Of a stretch of 64,000 nucleotides of DNA, positions 35,905-48,400 are shown piece by piece. The stretch lies in assembly GCF_043641665.1 (NCBI RefSeq), contig NC_092192.1, positions 17,944,658 through 18,008,657 on the forward strand. The letters run 5' to 3'. The notes below the pieces were generated by a model, which did no database searches, was not told where the DNA came from, and saw only the letters and a list, made by a program, of their open reading frames with translations. The translations under genes were made by a program, and so were the position numbers. Origin of the DNA: Enoplosus armatus. Lineage: Eukaryota > Chordata > Actinopteri > Centrarchiformes > Enoplosidae. Numbering within the stretch: the first letter of the stretch is position 1; each line of letters starts with the position of its first letter.

Positions 35905-36480
35905 TCCATTTATCTATCCATCCATCCATTTTCTGCGGCATTTTGTGGTTTGGGTTGTGTGGAAAGCAGCAGGTCCTCTTCCCCAACCACGTGTTCCACT
36001 TCCTGGGACGTCCCAAGGAATTCCCATGGGACATTTCATCCCTCTAGTGCCCCGGAAGACAGCCAGAGAGGTGTCCTGGGGGCAACCTTATCAAATGGCT
36101 CAACCGCCTCAACTGGCTCCATTCGGCACGAAGCCACATTGGTTCTGAGCTCTGCCTGTATGTCTTCCTGCATGTGAGTCAGTCACCCTGCAAAAGGAGC
36201 TTGTTTTGGCCACTTCGTCATCTGTCTCATAACCATAGGTGAGAGTTGCGATGTTGGAACATAAATCGATGACTGGTGAAGTGAGAGTGTCACCTTCAGA
36301 CTCAGCTCCCCCTTCACCACCACAGTTCGATAACGCCTTAGTCACTGTGGATGTCACACCAGTCTGCCTGTGGATTTTGTGCTCCATGTTACCCTCCCCA
36401 GTGACCAAGCCTCAAAGATACTTCAACTCCCAACTCAAGGGTGGCCATCCACCATTTTCCAGCAGAGTTGCCGTGGTCCT
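35905..36480 (-). mobile_element. LINE 3-prime end (reverse transcriptase C-terminus) with (ATGG)n tail
   Basis: On the minus strand SQLRRLSHLIRLPPGHLSG (about 36119-36062) followed by GRPRKWNTW (about 36010-35980) matches the SQLRWLGHLFRMPPGRLPG...GRPRTRWRD C-terminal segment of fish LINE reverse transcriptases. Upstream, LKYL (about 36430-36415) recalls FKYLGV. Stops and frameshifts abound. The 3-prime end GCCGCAGAAAATGGATGGAT followed by GGATAGAT (35942-35911) is the usual simple tail of such elements. A dead, 5-prime truncated copy. Confidence 0.68.
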
Positions 36481-37310
36481 AGTGCAGCGATGCAATGCTG
36501 AGGTCAACAAACCAGACTCTCCACACCTTGACATTCAGTCTATGAAAGTCACAAAAACAACTGGTGACAAGCGCTCCAGCATCCCACATCTCCTTAAAGA
36601 TTATTTGGATTGTGCTAGTTAATTGGAGTTAATCAATGCTGCTAGAATCAATATTTGTATATTAACAATGGACCAAATGACTACTTGTATGTGAAAGGTG
36701 TTGCTCGTGGTGATGAACCCAGTAGTAATTATCATGCCACTCGATGGAGCATTTTAGCGTCTTTCAGCTCAGCTTGAAAATAATTCCTATTGAATTTCCT
36801 CCTAAAATGATCACCAAATTACAAAGTCCTTTCCAGGACCTTTCTTGTAAATGTAAAATATCAGATACTTTAAAGGAAATTATAGGGAACTACGAGACCT
36901 TTAAAATAAAGTTTTACCAATAGGTAAGCTGGAAAAAACTCAAATATATTTATAGCAAATACACGTTTTATTGTTAGTAGTAGGCCTGGTAGTTGTATGT
37001 TTTAACATTATTTTATTATTACCATCTTACAACTGCCAGTATAAGCATTATTGTATTTTAAGGTTGTGAAATGCATGCCTGGCGCCAAAAAGAAAAAAAA
37101 GAAAGAAGACATCTGACGTCAGCCTGGTGCAGATCCTCATCAAAAAACAATCAAAGCAAATCCCCACGCTGTGTTTCAGATGCTGAGGGCTTTTTTGTTT
37201 TTTTTCTTTCACATGACGATTTCAGCAGAACAAGCTGCCTGTTCATTGAATTATGCGTCGCACCTCCTCGTCATGACAACTAGCTGTGAGATTGAAATAT
37301 TGCAAGTGGT
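36481..37310. other. Intergenic, no gene; repeat fragment at 36690-36790
   Basis: TGTGAAAGGTGTTGCTCGTGGTGA near 36690 recalls GTGAAAGGCGTCGCTCATAGTGA at 32041, so a fragment of that repeat family lies here. The rest is AT-rich. Confidence 0.5.
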
Positions 37311-37328
37311 GTCCTGAGAGAGAGAGGG

Positions 37329-37360
<32 letters not shown>

Positions 37361-37419
37361 AGAGAGAGAGAGAGGGAGGGAGAGGGAGAGGGAGAGAGAG
37401 AGAGAGGCGATGAGACCGC

Positions 37420-37455
<36 letters not shown>

Positions 37456-37467
37456 TGAGACCGCACT

Positions 37468-37498
<31 letters not shown>

Positions 37499-37510
37499 TG
37501 AGACCGCACT

Positions 37511-37541
<31 letters not shown>

Positions 37542-37550
37542 TGAGACCGC

Positions 37551-37588
<38 letters not shown>

Positions 37589-37597
37589 TGAGACCGC

Positions 37598-37673
<76 letters not shown>

Positions 37674-37682
37674 TGAGACCGC

Positions 37683-37754
<72 letters not shown>

Positions 37755-37837
37755 TGAGACCGCACTGAGAGAGAGAGAGAGAGAGAGGCGATGAGACCGC
37801 ACTGAGAGAGAGAGAGAGAGAGAGGCGATGAGACCGC

Positions 37838-37883
<46 letters not shown>

Positions 37884-37908
37884 TGAGACCGCACTGAGAG
37901 AGAGAGAG

Positions 37909-37943
<35 letters not shown>

Positions 37944-37946
37944 GTT

Positions 37947-37981
<35 letters not shown>

Positions 37982-37996
37982 GTTAGAGAGAGAGAG
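37311..37996. repeat. Compound (GA)n minisatellite with ten copies of a 17-base cassette
   Basis: About 685 bp, nearly all purine on the plus strand. The cassette GGCGATGAGACCGCACT recurs exactly at 37406, 37451, 37494, 37537, 37584, 37669, 37750, 37787, 37824 and 37879, with start-to-start spacing of 45, 43, 43, 47, 85, 81, 37, 37 and 55. The linkers are (GA)n, some with a GGG step. The right end (37911-37985) replaces the cassette with TTA steps at 37911, 37945 and 37983. All long open frames here are low-complexity Ser-Leu or Arg-Glu artefacts. It lies directly upstream of the inferred nlgn2 first exon. Confidence 0.95.
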
Positions 37997-38009
37997 GCTG
38001 TTGAAGCAC

Positions 38010-38809
38010 AAGCCGTGGGATCCTCTTCAGTGCAGGCGTCGCGCTTCAAAATAATATCACTGCATCCTAATATTTAAAGCATGTATGATGCTATTCTGAA
38101 ACCATGAAGGCTAAACGGAAGATCCCCGCGCTGCTTCCCAGTCTGAGCCTCCACTTTGTGTTGAGAGCATCAGACCCCAAGTGAAACCCAGAGAGAGCAC
38201 CACGCAAGCGCGCAAAGAAGAGATTGGACACCTGATTTTTGTGGGGTGTCTTTTTGAGCGCTATTTTCACATTTTTAAGTCCAAACAATCCGTGTTTTTG
38301 AAGGCCCTCGCGGGGCAGATGCCGTGGATTATTATCAGCATGGACAAACGGGGGAAAGAGGACAGATCACTGCGTTGACTTCTGAAGCAACGCGCACAGT
38401 CTTGACGCTATAGCGTTACGCATTTATTATACTGAGTGCTTTTTTTTTTCCTCTCCTTCTCTGTTTGAATCACACTCGCTGCCGCATCTCAACATTATTA
38501 AAGTCAAATATCTGTGGATAAGGAGCAGAGCAGGGTGTTGTCAGAGAGGGATGAGAGGAGGAGGGGGCAGTATGAGGTGTGCTTTTTTTGGAAAAGCCGG
38601 AGAAAGACAGACACCGAGGAGGTGTACCGATGTGCGAAAGCCTGCGACGCGCTGCCCTCCTGAGAAATAATTGCGATCAGGGAAGAAATGGCCTAGTTAA
38701 AACCTCATCGACACGCCGGCAGAGGATAGAGAAGAAGAATCGTGTTTGGATGGACGGGCCATCATCATCGTCATCATCATAATTCCGGTGCTTGCATCGG
38801 GTCTTTTAG
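38010..38809 (+). other. nlgn2: Candidate non-coding first exon and core promoter region of nlgn2
   Basis: This block is CpG-richer than either flank (GCGCGCAAAG, CCTCGCGGGG, GACGCGCTGC). It ends at TTTTAG|GTAAGC, a strong splice donor with exon end at 38809. The coding exon at 62975 starts with an acceptor and in-frame leader sequence, so an upstream non-coding exon must exist, as in other neuroligin genes. This is the best candidate on the right strand in the window. The transcription start is not determinable; the region may be part promoter, part exon. An ATC repeat (38759-38780) sits just before the donor. Alternative: a leader exon elsewhere in 38810-62974. Confidence 0.5.
38630..38782 (+). 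promoter_or_regulatory. nlgn2: Upstream ORF in candidate nlgn2 leader exon 1
   Basis: ATG at 38630 opens 50 codons (MCESLRRAALL...) ending in six serines from the TCATCA repeat and a TAA at 38780. If the exon is real this uORF would be in the leader and could reduce translation. No homology recognised. Confidence 0.35.
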
Positions 38810-39417
38810 GTAAGCCATATGTTCACCACCACCTCCTAAACGTGACTGGAGATTTTTCTGTCTATCATGGTTTGGATGTGTGCGCAATCTGTACGCTTTG
38901 GTGACTTCGCACATTGCGCACGTTATCCATCTTGACGCACTGTCACAATTGGGGGATGAGACTTCAATGTAAATCCTCGTGCCACTTTGTTGCTATAGCA
39001 CATATTTTCTTCCTTTTTCAGCGGGAGCCTTCGATTGGCCTTGCCTGTTGATAAGCTGCCACATCTTGACACGATCAGTCTACTTTGTGCATTCGGCATC
39101 AGTATTCTGTCTTTCCTGACTGTGCTGCTAACAAGATGATATTCATGTGATTTAATTGGAATCAACTCATCATGTGGGCTGTCTGTCAGACCGGCTGCTC
39201 TTCTCGATTGGGCTCCTATGGTGTGCTGTTTGCCTTGGTTGTGGAGACATAGATTATTTTAATTATGCCTTTATTACAATTATTGACCACTGTGTCGCGG
39301 CTTAAATAGACACACATGCTGCTGTGCTGCAACATAACTAATCTCAACCAGAGTGTGTGACAGGCCTTGAACTCAGAAGATGTCCTCTCTAATGAACAAA
39401 CCCACAACAGCTCTGAG

Positions 39418-39428
39418 ACACACACACG

Positions 39429-39467
<39 letters not shown>
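39418..39467. repeat. (CA)n microsatellite
   Basis: ACACACACACGCACGC followed by about 17 CA units, some 600 bp inside the inferred leader intron. Confidence 0.92.
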
Positions 39468-39468
<1 letters not shown>

Positions 39469-42400
39469 GAGCACAAACACACGAAGCACCGTGCCCTAGA
39501 AGATGCAGATAGGATTGTGAATTAAATGCACACACTCTGATGATCCAGGGAAGGCTCCATTAATATTCAGTGGTGGTTGGGCAGTGCTCAGTTAATGGCA
39601 GACAACAGGACCTCTGTTCTGACAGGTCACGGATGAGAAATGGTATATTTTCATTTTAAGGGAATAAATGCGTTGGTTGTTTTTTTTTACCCCACTGATG
39701 CGGGGCCTGTAGCTATGGAGGGGTGACATTTAAAATCCATCAGAAAACCAATAAAGTCATTTTGTAGACTTTTGCAGGATTTGGTATTACTCTTGTTCAT
39801 GTACTGTTGGAATAGTTGTGATTGCTTTCGTTGGCCGGCATCGTGTCAGCCTGGTTACTGGCATTTTGACACTTGCTCAAATACAACAGAACATGGCTGA
39901 AGACTCTGAAGGCTTGCAAGGGCTTCATATATGCCATACATTTGCCTAATTCAGTGCATTATTAATCAAAATGTTATCATGACATACAAGAGAATAGTAC
40001 ATGGTATACAGAGCAAAGAGTGGAGACCAACATTTGGCAGAAATGTGCCCAAATTTAAATGTCTCTTGGGAACATTCAAAACCTTTATTCCTTCCAAGCT
40101 AATAATTTGATTATCTATTTCTGAAATGGATCCATTTTGTCTGTAGTTACTCACTAGCAAGTGGACCTGCAAGATTTGGTGGCAAATTATATTAAAGGAT
40201 GATCCTCTGCTATACCGAAGGATGCTGTGCAGTGACATTATGCACAACAGTTAATACACATACTTTTAAAACTGCCAGCATTTTTGGTTTAATCTCCAAG
40301 AAAATATACTGTGCCTGCTACCACCCCCAGATTACTGTATCCAATAAACTACAGTAAAGGGCCAATAACGCTATAGTGGGGAGCACAATGTCATTTGTTT
40401 TCCAGAGAGAAAATAGAAAAGATAAATGGAATAAAAGAGTAAGAAAGGCGGCTTAATGGATTTGAGGACAACATGAAGTGGAGGAGAACACGCATTTAGT
40501 CTTAATGTTTAATGAAGTATGTTGGGGTGATTTGTAGGTGAGCAAGGTTGAAGTGTCAGAAGGTGTTCAACGTGATATTCAGTCTGATCAAAACCCAAGC
40601 TTTCTTAAAGGTGGACAGAGTTGATGTCCAGTTGTTTTGTAGATTGTATACAGTATGTATAGCTGTTTTTGTGAGAGAGTAGCCTTGTCAAATACCAGTG
40701 CTTATTTCATCACCATGGTATTGGTATTGCACTGGATTGTAATTCTGGTTCTTGGTTAATTGATTTTTTTTGCTTAAAGCTTAATTTTGAATTGATAAGC
40801 TTATTACAGCTCTAAGCAAGTAAAACAAATGAAACACATTTTGTTTTGTCATTAAGAAATTAATAATAAATAATAAATTTTCATCTGCATCATTTCTTTT
40901 TGCTGCTAACTGATACAACACAGGCTCAGTGCATGGTCGTGGATTGAAGGGTATACGCAGCATACTTTAAAATAAAACATAACTAATATGTAGAACATGA
41001 GTTTGGTAATTGGTGAAATTACCTTTTAAAAACAGAATTAGCTGTTCCACTGAGTCAACAAGCCTTGCTATGAGCCAGAATGAGCTAATTCTGTATAAAA
41101 ACTGTATGTGCGCTGCCTGCCCTGCAGGCCGCTGGTGCTGTATACGAGCATAGGCCGCTTTCTAAGTGTCATTTGTTTCCTCATTTAACTGTGGCCTTCT
41201 GAGTAGAGACAAAAGTATGATTAAAGTGTTTTTACTGGTTTTCAGTTACATAATCTGCACATGAACAAAACTGTGAATATGCAGGGATTTATCAAAGACA
41301 ATTTTATTTCATTGCAAATGTGCCTTCATGTTTTACTTCAGCTTGTTTACTTTTAACTCCAACTTTGTGTCCTTCACTGTCCATTTTGAACATATGCTCA
41401 CAGTACTGTAGACAAATGTCTCGGTCATTACAAATTATTACTATATTATTGTGTTTATAGTATTATTATGCTGCTCCCGGAGAATCTTGTGTTATGCTGT
41501 AAAACAAGCTGTGTCCAAGCATATGTGAAAAACTCCTCATACTAAAAGCATTACAAGCTCCACGGTATCATTATGTTGCCATCGCATCAAGAGGCCACAT
41601 TGGAAAAAGTGTTAATAAACAAGTGGTCTCCTTGCAGTGATGCATTCACACTTTGAAAAGTGCAAAAATATTATATATTTTCATATGAAGTGCCTTTGCC
41701 TTATGAATTTAATGTAAGAACAGTAGATCCAGGCTTGTTGGAGAGATTTTCTGTTCTTGACCCAACACCGTCTTTGCAGGTATCACTGGTAAAGTCAGTC
41801 TAGTATTTTAAGCTCGTGATCCAATCTCAGTGTCCACTCAGTGGCTGGAACATTGAACCCCTGAGAATTTAATGGTAATGCAAGAGGGTACCAGGGCTCC
41901 AAACGGAAATTTAAGGGATAAAGTGTGGGATAGCACATCACATGATTTGGGGCAGAGGTATTTAATTGGCCACAGTAATTCAATTAAAATTAAAAATGAT
42001 TGTTGTTTCCTATTTGAAAAACAGTAATACTGTATCAAATTGTGATCACGCGTCCTTGCCAGCACCTTCCATGACTTATGTTTTTGTTTTGTTTGTTTTT
42101 TTCCGGGGTTGCTTCTGGGGTTCCCCTGTCATTCTTGTTTTTCATGTCACAACGTTGTGAATTGTGGGTCAGTCCCTTGAGGAGAGCCTGCAGGATTGTG
42201 CACTTACAAAAAGTGTGTTTCAAGGGCTCAAAAAGTCCTCGGGAAAGCCCTTATGCGCTCACCAATTTTTTTTTTTTTAGTGTGGGACTTTCCTGAGCCC
42301 TCAGAGATGCATCAAGAACATTCTTCAAAATCTGTAATTTCTGTTGGACTGTGAGGTTGGACATTTGGATTGGACGTAGCCTGTGCTGTCTCTGCTGCAC

Positions 42401-45400
42401 CAGCAACAACATGTGACATCACGTGTGACTTTTTTGATTTTTGAGTGCTGCCAGCAAGAAAGGCTAGGCTGAAGCCCCAAACAACATGGAAATCCAGCAC
42501 ATATAGTCTCATATTTGAGCAGCTTGGAGGCGTGGAAGCTGTTACTATCCATACATCCTCGCGCCATCTGACCAGCCTAGTTTCTCTCCAAGCTACAGCA
42601 TCTTTACATAAAACATTTACTGTATTCCGGTTTAATGGTGTAGCTGCTGTAATGGAGGAGGCTTCGAGATTTTAATTTCTGTGTGAGGATGTCAAGTCAG
42701 AGAAAAGGGAGATTAAAATGACCCTGCTCTCAGTCACATCACGACCAAGGAGGAGAAAAGCAGGAGAATAGCTTGACCTGACCCATTATCCGTGAGCAAA
42801 GTAAATCTGGAGAAACGCCTGTGCAAACGCCATGGTAACCATCTTGTGTAACCTCCTTTGAACAATATCACATAATAGTCAACCATGAGATAAGCCAGGA
42901 TAAGTGCCGTCCTGTCTTGAAAAGTCTGGGAAGTCACACCAAACCCCATTAAAATATCTGGTAATTTAATGTGTCTTTTATTAGCGGCAGAGGCTTAAGC
43001 CCATTAAAATGGGACACGTGACCTTTACTGAATCGCAGAGTTGCACCCTTCGATTCATCAGACATGATCCATTAAGCAGCTGCAACATTTAACTCTCTGA
43101 TATGTTTTGGGCAGTGATACACGAGCTCGAGCTGCCATTCAAATGTGGCATGTATTCTTTAAAAAAAAAGAATTGTTTCTTTCAAGCAGTGTTAGTGTGT
43201 CATTGAACTACTCGGATCATAATTCACCTTGCTTATGACACAGCGCACGCATTAGGCAGCTGGTGCTCTTTAGTAAGGTGTGGGCAGTGCTGACATGAAT
43301 TGGGCAGATATGCAGTTTGAAATGTAGCCTGCATGATGCATTGGAGAGGCAGCCCATTTATTATTAGTTAAATGTCATAGTTTTTACATTTTTCAGATGG
43401 GAACATGATAGCCTTTAATGTTGAGGTATGAAGTTGGCTAATGCAAATTTTATTGGCTTGGAACACAGCGAGGAACTTTAATGCCTGAGCAAATATGAGA
43501 TATGGTGCTAAAGGAAATGTTAATAACCATGTCCCCACCTACTCTCTACCCCTGGTGCAGAAGTGCGCTGTCGCCCAGTGGAAAAAAGTATATCCTTCTT
43601 GTCTGGTGCTTGGCAGTGTACTCATTGCCAGTGTAGCTAACATAAAGTTGAAGACAAGACAAAAAATGAGACAGTGGCTCTGTGAGTTGTCTGAATCATA
43701 AAGATAAACTGGAAGGTAACAGTAAGATGTTAGACAACGTGATCCACAGACATTACATCCCTGACATAGCTATGATTGGAGGCAAACACTGACGAGCACT
43801 GAAATGAATAATACTGGGGCCGGAAAAGGCTTTTCAAATTATACCTGACATTGAAAACGGTGTGCATTTTGTCTTCAATGAGCATTTCGTAAAAAGCTTG
43901 TGTCATGCCATCACAAAGGTGCAAAGAAAAACCACAGAAAAAGACATTCACAACGTGTAATAACAGAAAAACCTCAGAACCACAGGTTTGTATTTGCCAT
44001 CATTGTGAGGACCTGGGTTGATTGTGGAAAATCAGATACATAGCAGGAAAAAACCATCGACAGCAAGCTTTGACGCATCACTGTAAATGGTGACACCAGA
44101 AGCCTTGAATGTGAAACGTGTATAAATATGAAAATTGCAACCTTTTTTTTGTTGTTTTGATTTAATTAATATGTTTCATGTTCCAAATACACCAACAGTA
44201 TGTGCTCCACTTGACCTTTAATTATCTAAACGTTAAGGTAACTTTTCTGTTGAAGCCCTGTGCCAAAAAACAGGCATCCCACTAAGCCCGTGTAGTCAGT
44301 CTTTTCAAATCAAATCACCATATAAATGACTTTAATGTTAAGCAACAGACATGTTATACATTGTGTACTGTTTGGGGGCACTGCAGTGTGTTACATCAGC
44401 TGGTTTAAGCCTGTGGTTTCTGATGATCTGGCCATAGTTATTGTCACACACTACGGATTCTGAGCTGCTGATATGGCCCTTATATGTCGGGACATTTAGC
44501 CATTTGTTTAGTGTATGAAGAAGAATTGATGGTGCATTGTGGTTTCTGAACTGTTTCATGTCAGAAGTTGAGTGGTTCACATCTATCTTAATCTTAGTTG
44601 TAGATATTAAAAGTTCTGATGAGTCAAGGTCTCTGCGGTAGTCATATAAACCAGACCATTATTGTCTGCCCTTGTTAATTCAAAAACTCCCGTGTCTGTT
44701 CAAATAAACCGAGCTCCCCACTCCCACCCCCAAACAGCTACAAAATGTGGAAATACCAGGGTTACTATGTTCTCAAAAGGCCAAGAGCTCTAGTTTGAAG
44801 GCAGTAAACCTTAATGTTTATCGGCAGTGCGAAAGGTTGGTCTGCAGGTTTCACAGACAGTTGCAGAATCAGTAGACTGGTGCGACGAAAAAAAGTGGAG
44901 CTAAATAAAATTCAGGTCCAGCAGCATCAACGTAGATTAAAGTAAACAATAACATGAGAGCAAACAATGGTCCCATATCATCTTAAAAATAAAGAAATGT
45001 TTATTCCTAATTTACTGTATTTCCTATGACCTATTTAACAAAATCCATTTCCTTTTGCATAAGTAATTACAATTAAGCGTGAAATGTGTTATAGGTTGTT
45101 ATATTCGGGAGGCAGCATGAGATCTGTGCTATAATACAGTGGGACTGTATGGTAAAAATGGAATTTGAGAAATACATGTCAGCGTCGTAAAACATGACAG
45201 GACAAGAATAAGGCAGGTAACTAAAATCTAATTTAAACAATTACTCATCAAAATTCATTCCAGTAAATTCTCACTCCACTACTTATTTTTTCCATTATCA
45301 CTTTTGTTAACAGTGGGGCCTGGAGACTTTGCTTGGTATGGTAGATGTAATGTGAAAGCAGCCAGCCAGCCAGCCATCTGGGTGGAAGTTACCAATAGGG

Positions 45401-48400
45401 TAGGGGGGTTTCACTGACAGGACAGATTTCCTTAGAATATGGGCTCCTCTTGCCCTCTTTAGCTACATGTTTATTAAAGGCCCAGTCACACCAGAAAGTG
45501 GACACAGCGAAATGGATCCACTCGTCTTTGCAAAATATGTCATTTTAGAAGTTTGGTGATGTAGTGCCTGCTGTTTACTCCCCCCAGGAATTTAGTTTTC
45601 AGGATTGCACATCATTTAATTCACTACATTGTGAATGAAGGCTCTCTAAGCTTGCAAGCTTGCTGTTATTGTCAGTTAGCAAGATAAGAGTGATAAAGCC
45701 CTCCAAGCTAGCTTGGTTGCTAACTAGAAAATACAGTCACACAGTATATAAAAAAAAAAATGATTTGCTCCATTGACTTTCGTCTCATTACTGTCTGTAA
45801 ACCATTCCTTTTGGAGCAGTTTATACAGCGACAGGTGGTTAAATAAAAGTGGAAGGAGCAATAAAGCTAATGAGGTGCGATAGCTTCTTCCGTTTTAGAC
45901 TTTCTGGCTGTCAAAGTTCAGCTCTGTCAGGACCGCTTGCTATTTGTCCATGCCACAAATCTGTGTTAAAGTTTGCCTAAGTTGACCTCAACGTAAAAAA
46001 TTTTTCCCTTGGCGAGCAAATCCTCTATTTGTGGTAATTCCATCTGAATGATTTCTTTTTTATAATGCCTTTTGGTAGCTTGAATACAACTTGAAGTCTT
46101 TATTGGATTTTTGTTGTGCCTGCTGTGTAACCCAGTGTAACTATAACGTCATAGTGTGCTCAAGTTACATTTTGGCTTTATAGCCAACATCCGTCAAATC
46201 ACTTGAACTTTGTGAACATCAAGGTCAGTTTTAGTGAAGTCCTTCATACAATGCAGCTGATTTCTAAGCAGGTTCATATGAGCACAACCAAGGGGTCACA
46301 TTGTGGACTACTAAGACCACTACACTGTACAGTGCTCTTGCAAAATGTCAGGCAGTTCAGTCAGACACTTACATCAAAGGATTCTGGACGATTTATTGCA
46401 AATAGATGTCCAGATGCACTTGGTGGGAAATGCTCTGCATTTGAAGGCAATGGAGAGTCTGTGTGATGTATGATAACATAAGCAGTGACGTGAGAGTTTG
46501 TCAGATTATCAAGACCACCTAACTACCTCGTTTTAATCTGATAGGTGATTGTAAATCAGATTATACTGATCAGCTGATGACATGCAGGAACCAACATGAT
46601 TTCGCTACATAAGAACAGGAGTCCATGTTTAAAAAAATTCATGAACACAAAGGTGTAGCAATTAACATTATGGCAATTTATTAACAATCCTTCCTTTAGT
46701 ATTGTGTTTCGGACTTTTTTTATATTCTGTTGTCAGGCTTAATGAGGCGGCGTGATGTCTAATTTTACTTTGAGGTTTCCGTGTCAGTTTATAGACAATT
46801 GGTGCTGATGAAACGCTGCTGTCTACTTTTTATTGAAATATTTTGCACATTGCATTTGTCCTGTCAAGTAGACCATTTAATGATTATCTAATTAAATAGC
46901 AGAAGAAAGGAGATAAAATACAATTCAAACACTGTATCAGAGAAATCATTCTAATAACATTTTAGCAAGCCACAGAGGGTGGTATGTTTTGTGAGCTACC
47001 GGTGTTTTGAGTGATTTGTCCATATTAAAAGTCAGTACTTGCACTGAAACCCAAATTACATCCCCCATCTTTTACTCAGCTGACCTCAGAGCAGTACCTT
47101 TGGAGTACAGGGAAGCTCTCAGCACTTTTGGGCATACAAATCATTTCAGCAGAATACATCACACATATACAGCGAGTCTCTGTGCTCTACTTAAGCTAAC
47201 TTACACATCATCAATGCAGCCAGCCCATCTGTCAAGGTACACTTTCCTCTGAACGTGACAGTCCTCTTAAGGCAACATTTGAATTTCAGCAGCCGTTTTG
47301 TGTTCTGGCAGCTTGGATAGCTGTAAACTGTATGTATTTACTCAAATGAATGATGATCCTGAGTCAAAATACCCCCAGTGTGAGACAATAAAGCAGGCTT
47401 ATGTTCCAGGACGTGTTGCTGAACACTTCTGGCTGTAAAAAGAAGCCAGTCTGCCTTCCCCTCCCTGAACAGATGAGCAGTGTGTAGCTGTGGGGCCAGC
47501 TGCATGACTTGTATGATTGTATTACCATTGCCATTATTATGATTGTCTGTGGTCAAACATAGCGCACCTGCTATCTCCCACACATATAGCATGTGAATAT
47601 TTTAGGTTTCCGTGTGTGATTGATCCTCTGTTTTAAAATCAGCAATGTTTCCGCCATGCTGTGCATCTAGATTCCCAAATAACAATGACAGCTCCTTCCT
47701 TATCCGTCTGTACAATGCCCCCACCTATATGAGGTTAAAAGGGCCTCCATTATGGCTGTAGTCAAACTATTATAATATTGATTTGCCCCGCGTATCCATT
47801 GATTTATGCTGGAGTGTAATAACACATGATCTGCATTATGTGTTGCATCTCATGCAGTATTACAGACTCCATGGCCTGTTTTGCCATCATTACTTATTAT
47901 TTTACTTTTACATTACTCATTACTTATATTTTCAGACATTATACATGTAAAACTGTATGAAAGTACACTGCAATTCTGCAACCCTAGGACAGGAATATCA
48001 ATATTATCAAAATATCAAAACCCTTGATGACTATGGTTATGGTACAGTTAGGGTTAGGCAACTATTAAACTAAAGTAAACTAAACTAATACAGCAAACAC
48101 TGCATTATCAGAAATACAACAGCTTAAACTGTTTACAGTTGCGTTGTTTCAAGTCAATTATGCCATGCTGCACACAGCCGGTGTGGTGGTTACCTTGCTG
48201 AGAAGGTGGAGGTGTGCAGCCTGTTGCCTGCAGCTCTTTATCTGCCGCCTCACTGGCTGTTCCTGACTGTTCCCTGCAATATTTAAAACTGATCCACTGT
48301 CAGAAAATGCAGAACATGAAATTTTGTAGATGCATTTTTGATAAACGATTGCTGTCAGTGCTAACTGTGGTGACAAATGCATTGCATTTGTTGTGGGTTT

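Noticed and set aside
36239..36622. 127-codon plus-strand open frame
   Set aside because: Mostly antisense to the decayed LINE reverse transcriptase end; a shadow.
37406..37895. CRISPR-like pattern of identical repeats with variable spacers
   Set aside because: The spacers are (GA)n, the repeat is only 17 bases, no cas genes exist and the genome is vertebrate.
37243..38011. Long minus-strand open frames of about 180-240 codons (Ser-Leu-rich)
   Set aside because: They are translations of the GA/CT minisatellite; every frame lacking a stop is low-complexity and tracks the repeat.
48040..48060. GTTAGGGTTAGG telomere-like string (also near 48800)
   Set aside because: At most two units; too short to be an interstitial telomere.
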